Positions 32,354-42,200 of a DNA stretch of 64,000 nucleotides are shown here, piece after piece; the stretch's first letter is position 1; the number at the start of each line of letters is the position of its first letter. The stretch spans positions 8,340,651 to 8,404,650 of the forward strand of contig NC_091374.1 in assembly GCF_038502225.1 (NCBI RefSeq), written 5' to 3'. The notes under the pieces are model-generated. The model was not told the DNA's origin, made no database searches, and worked only from the letters and a program-made list of their open reading frames with translations. The translations under genes and the position numbers were made by a program. The DNA comes from Cherax quadricarinatus (lineage: Eukaryota > Arthropoda > Malacostraca > Decapoda > Parastacidae).

Positions 32354-34160
32354 AATTTTGATTATTATTATAATCAAAAAGATGCGCTAAGCCACAAGGA
32401 CTATACAGCGCTGCAGGGCAGGAAGGAAGCGAGGGCATCAGGTGGCAAAAGGGAGATGGATGAGTAATAGGTTACGGATAACAGCGGGGCAGTGGATGGT
32501 GAAAGGGTAAAGGGCAGCAAGAGACTGAACTAGAAAGGGCTGAGGGGAGTGAGAAAAGTATCATCAGAGTTTGTGGAGTAAATCAGTCGTTGTCAAGAAG
32601 TCAATGAGAGAGTCAGGATTAAAGGAGGGTCCATCAGCAAGAAGGGAAGGTAAAGAGAGAGTAGTAGAATGAAGACGACGTTGGAGGTAAATTCTGCGTG
32701 CTTGTTGATAGAGAGGGCAGTCTAACAGAATGTGGCTAATCGATACTGGAACTTGACACTGCTCACAGAGAGGAACAGGGTGCCTCTCCATGAGATACCC
32801 ATGAGTAAAACGAGTGTGACCAATGCGAAGGCGGGAGAGAGTGGTCTCCCAACCTCGGCACTGATGACAAGAAGACAGCCAGTAACCTATGCTCGGTTTA
32901 ATAGAATGAAGTTTGTTACCGAGCAGAGTTGACCAACGTTGTTGCCAACGGGTGCGAAGGTGGGTAGCTATTGCAGCAAAATAGTCCAGAAATGGAACAC
33001 CTCGATAGGAAATTGGTAGGTCATGTACTGCTGACCACGCAGCAGTGTCTGCCTGTTCATTGCCCTGTACGTCGACATGACCAGGGACCCAACAAAAAAC
33101 AATATCTTTATGTTTGGTAGAGATACGGCGTAGCCAAAGTTGGATACGGAGAACTAGGGGATGAGATGTATCAAATTTTCGTATAGCCTGTAGAGCACTA
33201 AGGGAGTCTGAGACTACTACAAATGATGACACAGGCATAGATGCGATATGAATAAGTGCTGCAAGAATGGCATACAGTTCAGCAGTAAAAATGCTAGCTG
33301 AAGATAGTAAATGTCCCCGCACGACGCTGTCCGGAAACACTGCTGTGAATCCGACGCCGTCTGAAGACTTAGAGCCATCTGTGTACACAGCGGTGGCATG
33401 AGAATGGGAGTGGAAGTGATCAAGAAAAAGAGAGCGGGAAGCCACCGTAGGCAGTTGAGCTTTCGAGCAAGGGAGTGAGAAAGAACAGACCCGAACAGCT
33501 GGAACTTCCCAGGGGGGTAGGGAAAAGTGAGATGCTACATGAACATATAAAGGTGGTAACTGAAGGTAAGACAAGAGTGAATGTAGGCGAAGAGAAAAGG
33601 GATGGAGCAAACAGGGGCGGCGAACGAATAAAGAATGTCTACTAATATCGGTGACCATTCTATAAATGGAAGGATTGTGTAGATCGTGAGAGCGTACATA
33701 GTAGCGAAGGCAATGGGCATCACGGCGATCAGACAAGGATGGAACATTCGCTTCTGCATAGAGGCTCTCAACAGGGGAAGAGCGAAAAGCACCAAGGCAC
33801 AAACGTAATCCTTGGTGATGGATAGAGTTAAGGCTAGAGAGAGTAGCAGGAGAGGCCGCGGAATAAATCTGGTCACCATAATCGAGTTTCGATAAAACGA
33901 GGGCTGAATGTAGGCGAAGCAGAGTTCGACGATCAGCTCCCCAGGAAAGATGAGCAAGGGTTTTAAGAAGGTTTAGCCGGCTGTGACAAGTTGCCTTCAG
34001 AGAGGTTATGTGAGGTTTCCAGGATAACCGACGGTCAAAGAGAAGGCCTAGAAACCTGACTGTATCACGTTCGGGGATACGGGAGCCATAGAGATACAAA
34101 GGATGATCGGAGATAACAGAGCGTCTAGTGAAAGCAATTTGGCGAGTTTTGGTACTTGAA
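32354..34160 (-). mobile_element. RNase H LINE inserted in element X, 5'-truncated
   Basis: The minus-strand element ends with GTGGCTTAGCGCATC, then an (AAT)n tail (32354-32368). X reads GAATTTTG on one side and AAAAAATATCATAG on the other, and these are contiguous in the inverted X copy near 39310. The 5' truncation is near 34160. An I-like clade is likely from the RNase H domain. Confidence 0.85.
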
Positions 34161-34276
34161 AATTGAAAAAATATCATAGATGGATTAATGAAAATGTGTA
34201 TGTGTATGTTAAATGTGTATGTTATTTTCATATAGTCGGACTTGAGTCCTGGAAATAGGAAGTACAATGCCTGCAC
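32564..34276 (-). CDS. RT C-terminus plus RNase H plus zinc-binding tail (truncated LINE)
   Basis: The open frame has 570 codons, but residues 1 to about 39 come from flanking X and LINE sequence; the LINE protein begins near T-K-T-R-Q-I-A-F. The RT connection region (about 70-260) has V-R-F-L-G-L-L-F-D and L-V-L-S-K-L-D-Y-G. The RNase H (about 294-415) has all four acidic residues: D300 (Y-T-D-G-S), E333 (A-E-L-Y-A-I), D357 (S-D-S-L) and D410 (E-Q-A-D). The C-terminus has a C-x2-C...H-x4-C zinc-binding pattern (L-C-E-Q-C, then H-I-L-L-D-C). The RT active site is missing, so it cannot act as an RT. No stops are seen, which suggests a recent insertion. Confidence 0.85.
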   Translation of the reverse strand: MQALYFLFPGLKSDYMKITYTFNIHIHIFINPSMIFFQFSSTKTRQIAFTRRSVISDHPLYLYGSRIPERDTVRFLGLLFDRRLSWKPHITSLKATCHSRLNLLKTLAHLSWGADRRTLLRLHSALVLSKLDYGDQIYSAASPATLSSLNSIHHQGLRLCLGAFRSSPVESLYAEANVPSLSDRRDAHCLRYYVRSHDLHNPSIYRMVTDISRHSLFVRRPCLLHPFSLRLHSLLSYLQLPPLYVHVASHFSLPPWEVPAVRVCSFSLPCSKAQLPTVASRSLFLDHFHSHSHATAVYTDGSKSSDGVGFTAVFPDSVVRGHLLSSASIFTAELYAILAALIHIASMPVSSFVVVSDSLSALQAIRKFDTSHPLVLRIQLWLRRISTKHKDIVFCWVPGHVDVQGNEQADTAAWSAVHDLPISYRGVPFLDYFAAIATHLRTRWQQRWSTLLGNKLHSIKPSIGYWLSSCHQCRGWETTLSRLRIGHTRFTHGYLMERHPVPLCEQCQVPVSISHILLDCPLYQQARRIYLQRRLHSTTLSLPSLLADGPSFNPDSLIDFLTTTDLLHKL

Positions 34277-34512
34277 TTTAAAGGAGGGGTTTGGGATAGT
34301 GGCAGTTTGGAGGGATATGTTGTGTATCTTTATATGTGTATGCTTCTAAACTGTTGTATTCTGAGCACCTCTGCAAAAACAGTGATAATGTGCGAGTGTG
34401 GTGAAAGTGTTGAATGATGATGAAAGTATTTTCTTTTTGGGGATTTTCTGTCTTTTTTTTGGGTCACCCTGCCTCGGTGGGAGACGGTCAACTTATTGAA
34501 AAAAAAAAAAAA
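34225..34512 (+). mobile_element. RTE-like LINE 3' end insertion in X
   Basis: The 3' UTR only, ending GTCAACTTATTG plus an A-run. A 10-bp target duplication GTGTATGTTA (34215-34224 and 34513-34522) flanks it. Confidence 0.9.
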
Positions 34513-34520
34513 GTGTATGT

Positions 34521-34646
34521 TAACGTAATATACGACATTTAAATGAGACTCGGTGATTATTATCATCATTACTAATATGGCATTACTAACGTAATATACG
34601 ACATTTAAATGAGACTCGGTGATTATTATCATCATTACTAATATTC
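34521..34646. repeat. 66-bp tandem duplication in X
   Basis: TAACGTAATATACGAC starts at 34521 and again at 34587; the two units are nearly identical. Confidence 0.95.
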
Positions 34647-35045
34647 CATCTGATTTTAATGTGAACCTGCATGCTAGCATAGTATGTAAGTTTATTTAGG
34701 TACAGGTACACATAAGTATAATAATCAGAGTATATATAAAATATGAAATAACTTTTAAAAAACACTTGAAATTTTGGAGTTTTCAGACATAATGGAGAGA
34801 CTTAGTGCTTACAGATCTCACATAGAATGAAAACAAACAGGGTGGGGCACGGTGACCATATTAGAAAGTCAGGTGGGGGGAGCTGTATAGCGAGTTTTGG
34901 TCATAATTTGAAATGACCGTATTAGCGGAACGCCGTAAAGCAAAATGCCATAAAGCGGGGCCCTACTGTACTGCATTTTCTATATATTTTTCCAAGAATA
35001 TACCTGCTCAAACTGGTGTGCACCTTATAGGCTGGAAACTATGTG

Positions 35046-35066
35046 AAATTATATGTATATATATAC

Positions 35067-35146
<80 letters not shown>

Positions 35147-35176
35147 ATATATATATTATATATATATATCTAATAT
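35046..35176. repeat. (AT)n microsatellite
   Basis: TA repeats with a few CATA and CTATA interruptions. Confidence 0.97.
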
Positions 35177-35177
35177 A

Positions 35178-35380
35178 CAGTGGACCCCCGGTTAACGATA
35201 TTTTTTCACTCCATAAGTATATTCAGGTGCCAGTACTGACCGAATTTATTCCCATACGGAATATTGTGAAGTAGATTAGTCCATTTCAGACCCCCAAACA
35301 TACACGTACAAACGCACTTACATAAATACACTTACATAATTGGTCGCATTCGGAGGTAATTGTTATGCGGGGGTCCACTG
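35178..35380 (-). mobile_element. 203-bp Tigger-type MITE, copy 3
   Basis: Inverted relative to copy 1, flanked by TA, lying between the AT tract and a truncated RTE-like LINE. Confidence 0.95.
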
Positions 35381-36669
35381 TATATGTAGAAGAGAGGGAG
35401 AATCCTTCCCGGTAAAAGTAGGTCTTAGACAGGGATGTGTAATGTCACCATGGTTGTTTAATATATTTATAGATGGGGTTATAAAAGAAGTAAATGCTAG
35501 GGTGTTCGGGAGAGGGGTGGGATTAAATTATGGGGAATCAAATTCAAAATGGGAATTGACACAGTTACTTTTTGCTGATGATACTGTGCTTATGGGAGAT
35601 TCTAAAGAAAAATTGCAAAGGTTAGTGGATGAGTTTGAGAATGTGTGTAAAGGTAGAAAGTTGAAAGTGAACATAGAAAAGAGTAAGGTGATGAGGGTAT
35701 CAAATGATTTAGATAAAGAAAAATTGGATATCAAATTGGGGAGGAGGAGTATGGAAGAAGTGAATGTTTTCAGATACTTGGGAGTTGACGTGTCGGTGGA
35801 TGGATTTATGAACGATGAGGTTAATCATAGAATTGATGAGGGAAAAAAGGTGAGTGGTGCGTTGAGGTATATGTGGAGTCAAAAAACGTTATCTATGGAG
35901 GCAAAGAAGGGAATGTATGAAAGTATAGTAGTACCAACACTCTTATATGGATGTGAAGCTTGGGTGGTAAATGCAGCAGCGAGGAGACGGTTGGAGGCAG
36001 TGGAGATGTCCTGTCTAAGGGCAATGTGTGGTGTAAATATTATGCAGAAAATTCGGAGTGTGGAAATTAGGAGAAGGTGTGGAGTTAATAAAAGCATTAG
36101 TCAGAGGGCAGAAGAGGGGTTGTTGAGGTGGTTTGGTCATTTAGAGAGAATGGATCAAAGTAGAATGACATGGAAAGCATATAAATCTATAGGGGAAGGA
36201 AAGAGGGGTAGGGGTCGTCCTCGAAAGGGTTGGAAAGAGGGGGTAAAGGAGGTTTTGTGGGCGAGGGGCTTGGACTTCCAGCAAGCGTGCATGAGCGTGT
36301 TAGATAGGAGTGAATGGAGACGAATGATACTTGGGACCTGACGATCTGTTGGAGTGTGAGCAGGGTAATATTTAGTGAAGGGATTCAGGGAAACCAGTTA
36401 TTTTCTTATAGTCGGACTTGAGTCCTGGAAATGGGAAGTACAATGCCTGCACTTTAAAGGAGGGGTTTGGGATATTGGCAGTTTGGAGGGATATGTTGTG
36501 TATCTTTATACGTATATGCTTCTAAACTGTTGTATTCTGAGCACCTCTGCAAAAGCAGTGATAATGTGTGAGTGTGGTGAAAGTGTTGAATGATGAAAGT
36601 ATTTTATTTTTGGGGATTTTCTTTCTTTTTTGGGTCACCCTGCCTCGGTGGGAGACGACCAACTTGTTG

Positions 36670-36670
<1 letters not shown>
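35381..36670 (+). mobile_element. RTE-like LINE copy, 3' part
   Basis: It is plus strand, truncated at the RT domain, and followed by the complete 3' UTR to GACCAACTTGTTGAAA. An AT tract follows. Confidence 0.9.
35384..36341 (+). pseudogene. RTE-like RT, C-terminal half
   Basis: About 319 codons remain open from just downstream of motif A: V-G-L-R-Q-G-C-V-M-S-P-W-L-F-N, the catalytic F-A-D-D-T, F-R-Y-L-G-V-D, then the C-terminal C-L-R-A-M-C-G-V and L-L-R-W-F-G-H-L-E-R-M-D blocks. The predicted ORF runs back into the MITE, but those first residues are not LINE protein. The endonuclease is missing. The protein is nearly identical to the C-terminal part of the 52829-55753 ORF. Confidence 0.9.

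Positions 36671-36721
<51 letters not shown>
36671..36721. repeat. (AT)n microsatellite
   Basis: Pure TA repeats between a LINE 3' end and a Tigger derivative. Confidence 0.97.
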
Positions 36722-36722
<1 letters not shown>

Positions 36723-36725
<3 letters not shown>

Positions 36726-37695
36726 TGGACCCCCGCATAACGATGGCATCGCATAGCGATTTTTCCGCATAACGATTACTTTTATCGCAAAATTTTTGCC
36801 CCGCATACCGATTAAAAACCCGCATACCGATTTTCGTCCGAGACGCGTCCAATGTGCCCTCACATGTGCCGGCCGTCCCATTGTTTACCAGCCAGCCTCC
36901 GCGGTAACATCCAAGCATACACTCGGAATATTTCGTATTATTACAGTGTTTTCGGTGGTGTTTCTGGAAAATAAGTGACCATGGGCCCCAAGAAAGCTTC
37001 TAGTGCCAACCCTGTGGTAAAAAGGGTGAGAATTAGTATGGAAATTAAGAAAGATTTTGAAGGGTTTGGGGCTAACCCTGAGAAGCCTATGCCAGTTGTG
37101 GAATCCATTGTGCCTACTTCAAAGATTAAGGAAATGTGTGCAGAGTGGTTTGAACTGCAAACCTTTATAGATGAAAATCACCCTGACACAGCTGTTGCAA
37201 GCCGTGCTTGTGACTATTTCAATGACAATGTTATGGCCCATTTTAGGAAAGTCTTGAAGAAACGGGAGGTACAGAGCTCTATGGACAGATTTGTTGTGCG
37301 ACAGAGGTCCAGTGACTCTGAAGCTGGTCCTAGTGGCATTAAAAGAAGAAGGGAAGTAACCCCAGAAAAGGACTTGCTACCTCAAGTCCTAATGGAAGGG
37401 GATTCCCCTTCTAAACAGTAAGAAGATAATGCTCTCCCCTCCTCCCATCCCATCAATCATCACCAGATCTTCAATAAAAGTAAGTGTCATGTAATTGTGC
37501 ATGCCTTTTTCAGTTTGTGTGTATTAAAATTAACATTTCATGTGGTAAAAAAAATTTTTTTTCATACTTTTGGGCGTCTTGCACGGATTAATTTTATTTC
37601 CATTATTTCTTATGGGGAAAATTAATTCGCATAACGATTATTTCGCATAACGATGAGCCCTCTTGCACGGATTAAAATCGTTAACCGGGGGTCCA

Positions 37696-37698
<3 letters not shown>
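36723..37698 (+). mobile_element. Tigger derivative (internal deletions), 976 bp
   Basis: The left tip CAGTGGACCCCCGCATAA and right tip (inverse CAGTGGACCCCCGGTTAA) are flanked by TA. These asymmetric tips are the same as those of the 203-bp MITEs. Confidence 0.92.
36981..37421 (+). CDS. DDE-less Tigger transposase derivative (intact short ORF)
   Basis: The open frame of 146 codons keeps the transposase start (M-G-P-K-K-A-S-S-A-N-P) and about 21 N-terminal residues. It then fuses directly to the C-terminal region (D-F-E-G-F-G-A-N-P) and, across a second deletion, to P-T-S-K-I-K-E-M-C and the conserved tail ending S-P-S-K-Q. The DNA-binding helices and the DDD nuclease are absent. I chose the ATG in the CCATGGGCCCC context shared by all family members; an ATG two codons upstream also exists. 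Whether a protein is made is unknown. It could be a neutral by-product of an internal deletion. Confidence 0.6.
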   Translation: MGPKKASSANPVVKRVRISMEIKKDFEGFGANPEKPMPVVESIVPTSKIKEMCAEWFELQTFIDENHPDTAVASRACDYFNDNVMAHFRKVLKKREVQSSMDRFVVRQRSSDSEAGPSGIKRRREVTPEKDLLPQVLMEGDSPSKQ

Positions 37699-37756
<58 letters not shown>

Positions 37757-37797
37757 TATATATATATAATATATATATATGTATATATATATATTAT
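37699..37797. repeat. (AT)n microsatellite
   Basis: TA repeats with a few AATTA interruptions, ending in a T-run. Confidence 0.97.
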
Positions 37798-38062
37798 TTT
37801 TTTTTCTCTCCTTCAACAAGTCGGCCGTCTCCCACCGAGGCAGGGTGACCCAAAAAAAAAAAGAAAGAAAATCCCCAAAAAGAAAATACTTTCATCATCA
37901 TTCAACACTTTCACCACACTCACACATTATCACTGCTTTTGCAGAGGTGCTCAGAATACAACAGTTTAGAAGCATATACATATAAAGATACACAACATAT
38001 CCCTCCAAACTGCCAATATCCCAAACCCCTCCTTTAAAGTGCAGGCATTGTACTTCCCATTT
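37798..38062 (-). mobile_element. RTE-like LINE 3' end, truncated
   Basis: The T-run and TTCAACAAGTCGGCCGTCTC start the inverted 3' UTR, which breaks off after CTTCCCATTTC. Confidence 0.9.
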
Positions 38063-38089
38063 CACAGTAAACAGGTGATTTCAGAATAT

Positions 38090-38234
38090 GCAAAACAACC
38101 ACTGTGAAAGAATAGAGAAATTCCAAGCGCTTTCGTGACTACTCACGAAATGTGATAATGTAATAATGTGATATAAAGTGAGTAGTTACGAACGCGCTTG
38201 GAATTTCTCTATTCTTTCACAGTGGTTCTTTTGC
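38090..38234. repeat. foldback element: 57-nt inverted repeat, 31-nt spacer
   Basis: The arms 38090-38146 and 38178-38234 pair with three mismatches. The arms contain GAATAGAGAAATTCCAAGCG. There is no ORF. Confidence 0.95.
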
Positions 38235-38276
38235 ATATATATATATATATATATATACATGTATATATATATATTT

Positions 38277-38714
38277 AACAACTCGGCCATCTCCCATTGA
38301 GGTAGGGTGACCCAAGAAGAAAGAAAATCCCCAAAAAGAAAATACTTTCATCATCATTCAACACTTTCACCTCACTCACACATAATCACTGTTTTTGCAG
38401 AGGTTCTCAGAATACAACAGTTTAGAAGCATATACACATAAAGATACACAACATATCCCTCCAAACTGCCAATATCCCAAACCCCCTCCTTTAAAGTGCA
38501 GGCATTGTACTTCCCATTTCCAGGACTCAAGTCCAGCTATACGTATAAAAATATCCGGTTTCCCTGAATCCCTTCACTAAACATTACCCTGCTCACACTC
38601 CAACAGCTCGTCAGGTCCCAAATACCATTCGTCTCCATTCACTACTATCTAACACACTCACGCATGGTTGCTGGAAGTCCAAGCCCCACGCCCACAAAAC
38701 CTCTTTTACCCCAT
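38277..38714 (-). mobile_element. RTE-like LINE 3' end with start of ORF C-terminus
   Basis: Inverted 3' UTR plus the last few codons of the RT ORF, ending where element X sequence begins. An AT tract (38236-38276) lies at its 3' side. Confidence 0.85.
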
Positions 38715-40186
38715 TTTATGGACATTTCAAATTATGACCAAAACTCACTACAGTGGACCCCCGCATAACGATTACCTCCGAATGCGACCAATTATGTAAG
38801 TGTATTTATGTAAGTGCGTTTGTACGTGTATGTTTGGGGGTCTGAAATGGACTAATCTACTTCACAATATTTCTTATGGGAACAAATTCGGTCAGTACTG
38901 GCACCTGAACATACTTCTGGAGTGAAAAAATATTGTTAACTGGGGGTCCACTGTATATGGCTCCCCCCACCTGACTTTCTAATACAGTCACCACGCCCCA
39001 CCCAGTTTGTTTACATTCTCTGTGAGCTCCATGAGCACAGCGTCTCTCCATTATGTGTGGAAACTTTTCAAAATTTCAAGTGTTTTTAAAAGTTATATCA
39101 TATTTTATACATTGATAATTATAGGTATATATAACTGTACCTAAATAAACTTACACATGTGCTAGAGTGCAGGTACACATTAAAATCAGTAAGAGTGTCT
39201 TATGTTTCGAGATGCCATATTAATAATGATAATAATAATACTCAATAAAAGTCTCATTAAATGTTGTATATTACATTAATATACACATTTTCATTAATCC
39301 ATCTATGATATTTTTTCAAAATTATATAATAAACATGATACATAACATATACACATGATAAATACACCCCACAGTAGAATTAACAAATACGAGATGTGGT
39401 AGCCAAATGACTTGTAGGAGTTATGGCAAGAATACCATTTTCTTTAGCCCAACATCAGAGAAAATGTGTACACTATAATATTACTGGGGATAACTGCAGA
39501 AAATTATTCCTTTTGTATGCCTTCACTCAGAGCATCATTTCTTCTAAAAATGGTGTTACACGAGAATGGGAGTGTTGCTCTCTATTTATTCTACTGTATC
39601 AACGTGGAGACAACTTGTACACAATGTAACCTGTACACAAACCAGGCGTGTTCGCCTGGTTTGTTTACATAACTCCGAGCCTGTCCTCTCTCATGTACTC
39701 ATTCTCTCTCTCTTTCTCTATTGTTTATTCGTTTTATCTCGTTCACTCACCTCTGACCTTACATTAAGACTACAAATATTTTAAGGTAAGTAATGAGTGA
39801 ACTGTATATGCATTTTGTCGTTCTGGTATGCTTTAAATGTCATAGAATATTTTGTGTGGGTGGGGTGGCCTGGTATGGCTGGTATGGTAGCCTGGCTGGC
39901 TACCATAACTACCACACTTGATTTCTTACAACAAATACTACTCATCTTGCCCTATATTAAAACTAAAAATATTTTAAGGTAAATAATGAGTGTACTATAT
40001 GCGTATTTTACTTTTTTATTGTTTTTAATGCCTAGTTTTATTGCTAACTTAATATATTTTAGTGTAAACTTGTTATCTAGTATTTATATGCATTTATACG
40101 TACGAAAAAAGGACGTTCCACTTTACAGTGATTTCCACTTTACGGTGGAAGCCTGGAACCTAACCTTCCATATAAGTGGGACCCTA

Positions 40187-40187
<1 letters not shown>
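38715..40187 (-). mobile_element. element X, inverted copy
   Basis: It runs from the truncated right terminus (GACATTTCAAATTATGACC) to the left terminus (inverse of CGGTAGGGTCCCACTTATATGG). The 203-bp MITE 38751-38953 lies inside. There is no transposase. It lacks the LINE insertions of the 31161 copy and so serves as their empty site. Confidence 0.75.
38751..38953 (+). mobile_element. 203-bp Tigger-type MITE, copy 4
   Basis: TA on both sides; inserted in element X between CAAAACTCAC and ATGGCTCCCCCC. Confidence 0.95.

Positions 40188-40268
<81 letters not shown>
40188..40268. repeat. (GT)n/(AT)n microsatellite
   Basis: GT then AT repeats between an X terminus and the T-run of a LINE 3' end. 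Confidence 0.97.
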
Positions 40269-40276
<8 letters not shown>

Positions 40277-40357
40277 TTTTATTTTTTCAACAAGTCGGTC
40301 GTCTCCCACCGAGGCAGGGTGACCCAAAAAAGAAAGAAAATCCCGAAAAAGAAAATA

Positions 40358-40560
40358 CAGTGGACCCCCGGTTAACGAACTTTTTTCATTCCAGTAGTAT
40401 GTTCAGGTGCCAGTACTGACCGAATTTTTTCCCATAAGGAATATTGTGAAGTAGATTAGTCCATTTCAGACCCCCAAACATACACGTACAAACGCACTTA
40501 CATAAATACACTTACATAATTGGTCGCATTTGGAGGTGATCGTTAAGCGGGGGTCCACTG
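40358..40560 (-). mobile_element. 203-bp Tigger-type MITE, copy 5
   Basis: Inverted, flanked by TA; it splits AAAGAAAATACTTTCATC, which is contiguous in other LINE copies. Confidence 0.95.
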
Positions 40561-40823
40561 TACTTTCATCATCATTCAACACTTTCACCACACTCACACA
40601 TTATCACTGCTTTTGCAGAGGTGCCCAGAATACAACAGTTTAGAAGCATATACGTATAAAGATACACAACATATCCCTCCAAACTGCCAATATCCCAAAC
40701 CACTCCTTTAAAGTGCAGGCATTGTACTTCCCATTTCCAGGACTCACGTCCGACTATATGAAAATAACCGGTTTCCCTGAATCCCTTCACTAAATATTAC
40801 CCTGCTCACACTCCAACAGATCG

Positions 40824-41609
40824 TCAGGTCCCAAGTATCATTCGTCTCCATTCACTCCTATCTAACACGCTCATGCACGCTTGCTGGAAGTCCAAGCCCC
40901 TCGCCCACAAAACCTCCTTTACCCCCTCTTTCCAACCCTTTCGAGGACGACCCCTACCCCTCTTTCCTTCCCCTATAGATTTATATGCTTTCCATGTCAT
41001 TCTACTTTGATCCATTCTCTCTAAATGACCAAACCACCTCAACAACCCCTCTTCTGTCGTCTGACTAATGCTTTTATTAACTCCACACCTTCTCCTAATT
41101 TCCACACTCCGAATTTTCTGCATAATATTTACACCACACATTGCCCTTAGACAGGACATCTCCACTGCCTCCAACCGTCTCCTCGCTGCTGCATTTACCA
41201 CCCAAGCTTCACATCCATATAAGAGTGTTGGTACTACTATACTTTCATACATTCCCTTCTTTGCCTCCATAGATAACGTTTTTTGACTCCACATATACCT
41301 CAACGCACCACTCACCTTTTTTCCCTCATCAATTCTATGATTAACCTCATCCTTCATAAATCCATCCGCCGACATGTCAACTCCCAAGTATCTGAAAACA
41401 TTCACTTCTTCCATACTCCTCCTCCCCAATTTGATATCCAATTTTTCTTTATCTAAATCATTTGATACCCTCATCACCTTACTCTTTTCTATGTTCACTT
41501 TCAACTTTCTACCTTTACACACATTCTCAAACTCATCCACTAACCTTTGCAATTTTTCTTTAGAATCTCCCATAAGCACAGTATCATCTGCAAAAAGTAA
41601 CTGTGTCAT
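40824..41609 (-). pseudogene. RTE-like RT, C-terminal third
   Basis: The 261-codon open segment begins at T-Q-L-L-F-A-D-D-T and runs to the native end (R-R-M-I-L-G-T). The catalytic F-A-D-D is at its very start, but motifs A and B and the endonuclease are missing. The sequence is nearly identical to the same region at 35567-36341, so the two copies are recent. Confidence 0.9.
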
Positions 41610-41697
41610 ATATATGTATATGTATGTATGTAAAAGAAGAAAATTAAGAGTGAATACAGGAAAGAGTAAGGTTATGAGGACAACAAAAATATTAGGT

Positions 41698-42200
41698 AGA
41701 TTTGAGGTTGTCAGTCCCTCAGCCTGGAGAAGTTCTGTTCCAAAGTCTGGAACTAACTGAAGATCAAGCGACAGTGTTGAGACTTAAATACTGTCGGAAG
41801 GAGAATCTACGACTTCAAGGGTTATGGAGTGATTACATCGTCTTCACATCTCCACTGCTCCTGCCTACTTTCTGTACTCGACTGAAGAAGCCTACTGTGT
41901 AGGCGAAACGTTTCGGAATAAAGTTGCCTAAATGTTGCCTATGTGTCTTATCTACCAACCTGTCGGTATTGTATACCATTTGATAAGCACTCTGTCAGAC
42001 ACTGCAACACAATGGCATCTTGGTACAGAAGAGAAAACACCTTGGTCAACCTTTTCAAGTGAGAATCGTTTGATCTGAGAGGGACATGACCTCCCAGTGG
42101 CTACATTCTCACTACTACTACTACTCTGCACCTCTCCTTCCGACAGTATACAAGTCTTAACACTGTCGCTTGATCTTCAGTTAGTTCCAGACTTTGGAAC
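41698..42200 (+). mobile_element. 503-bp retroelement with long inverted repeats and hammerhead-like motif
   Basis: A 13-nt target duplication (41685-41697 and 42201-42213, one mismatch) flanks it. Inverted repeats of 68 nt (41736-41803 and 42134-42201) differ at three positions. A hammerhead-like core lies at 41878-41916. There is no ORF. Penelope-like retroelements are known to carry hammerhead motifs; I infer a non-autonomous relative. Confidence 0.6.
41878..41916 (+). ncRNA. hammerhead ribozyme-like motif
   Basis: In order: a short stem I strand TCGA (41878-41881), CTGAAGA core (41882-41888, fits CUGANGA), one extra A, a stem II hairpin GCCTAC-TGT-GTAGGC (41890-41904), GAA (41905-41907), a self-complementary ACGT (41908-41911), then T and TCGG pairing back to TCGA. 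The extra A before stem II and the very short stem III are atypical. A dimeric fold through ACGT is possible. Confidence 0.5.

Larger units (their letters stand above)
31161..34968 (+). mobile_element. element X: Tigger-like non-autonomous element with nested LINEs
   Basis: The left end CAGTATGGCCCCACTAAT and the right end GCGGGGCCCTACTG are flanked by TA. Without the two inserted LINE pieces (about 32354-34160 and 34225-34512) it is about 1.7 kb. An inverted copy is at 38709-40187 and a fragment at 51300-51720. It contains a 180-bp tandem repeat but no transposase. Confidence 0.75.
30744..35044. mobile_element. element Y: inverted-repeat DNA element split by X
   Basis: The left end CCATATTTTCCAGCATATAA and the inverse of the right end (ATAGTTTCCAGCCTATAAGG) pair imperfectly. 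Element X (31161-34968) sits inside with TA duplication, leaving about 490 bp of Y itself. No ORF belongs to Y. The superfamily is unknown; similar CAGCATATAAGAC-type ends occur in mariner-like elements. Confidence 0.6.
40269..41614 (-). mobile_element. RTE-like LINE copy, 3' part, with MITE in 3' UTR
   Basis: It has the inverted 3' UTR, interrupted by the MITE 40358-40560, then an open C-terminal RT region. The 5' truncation is at about 41614, just past F-A-D-D. Confidence 0.9.

Noticed and set aside
35340..35383. Start of the 333-codon ORF inside the MITE
   Set aside because: The first ~15 codons are translated from MITE sequence and are not part of the RT.
36681..36720. Tyr/Ile repeat proteins from (AT)n tracts
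   Set aside because: They are microsatellite artefacts, as at 5897-6289, 35053 and 37663.
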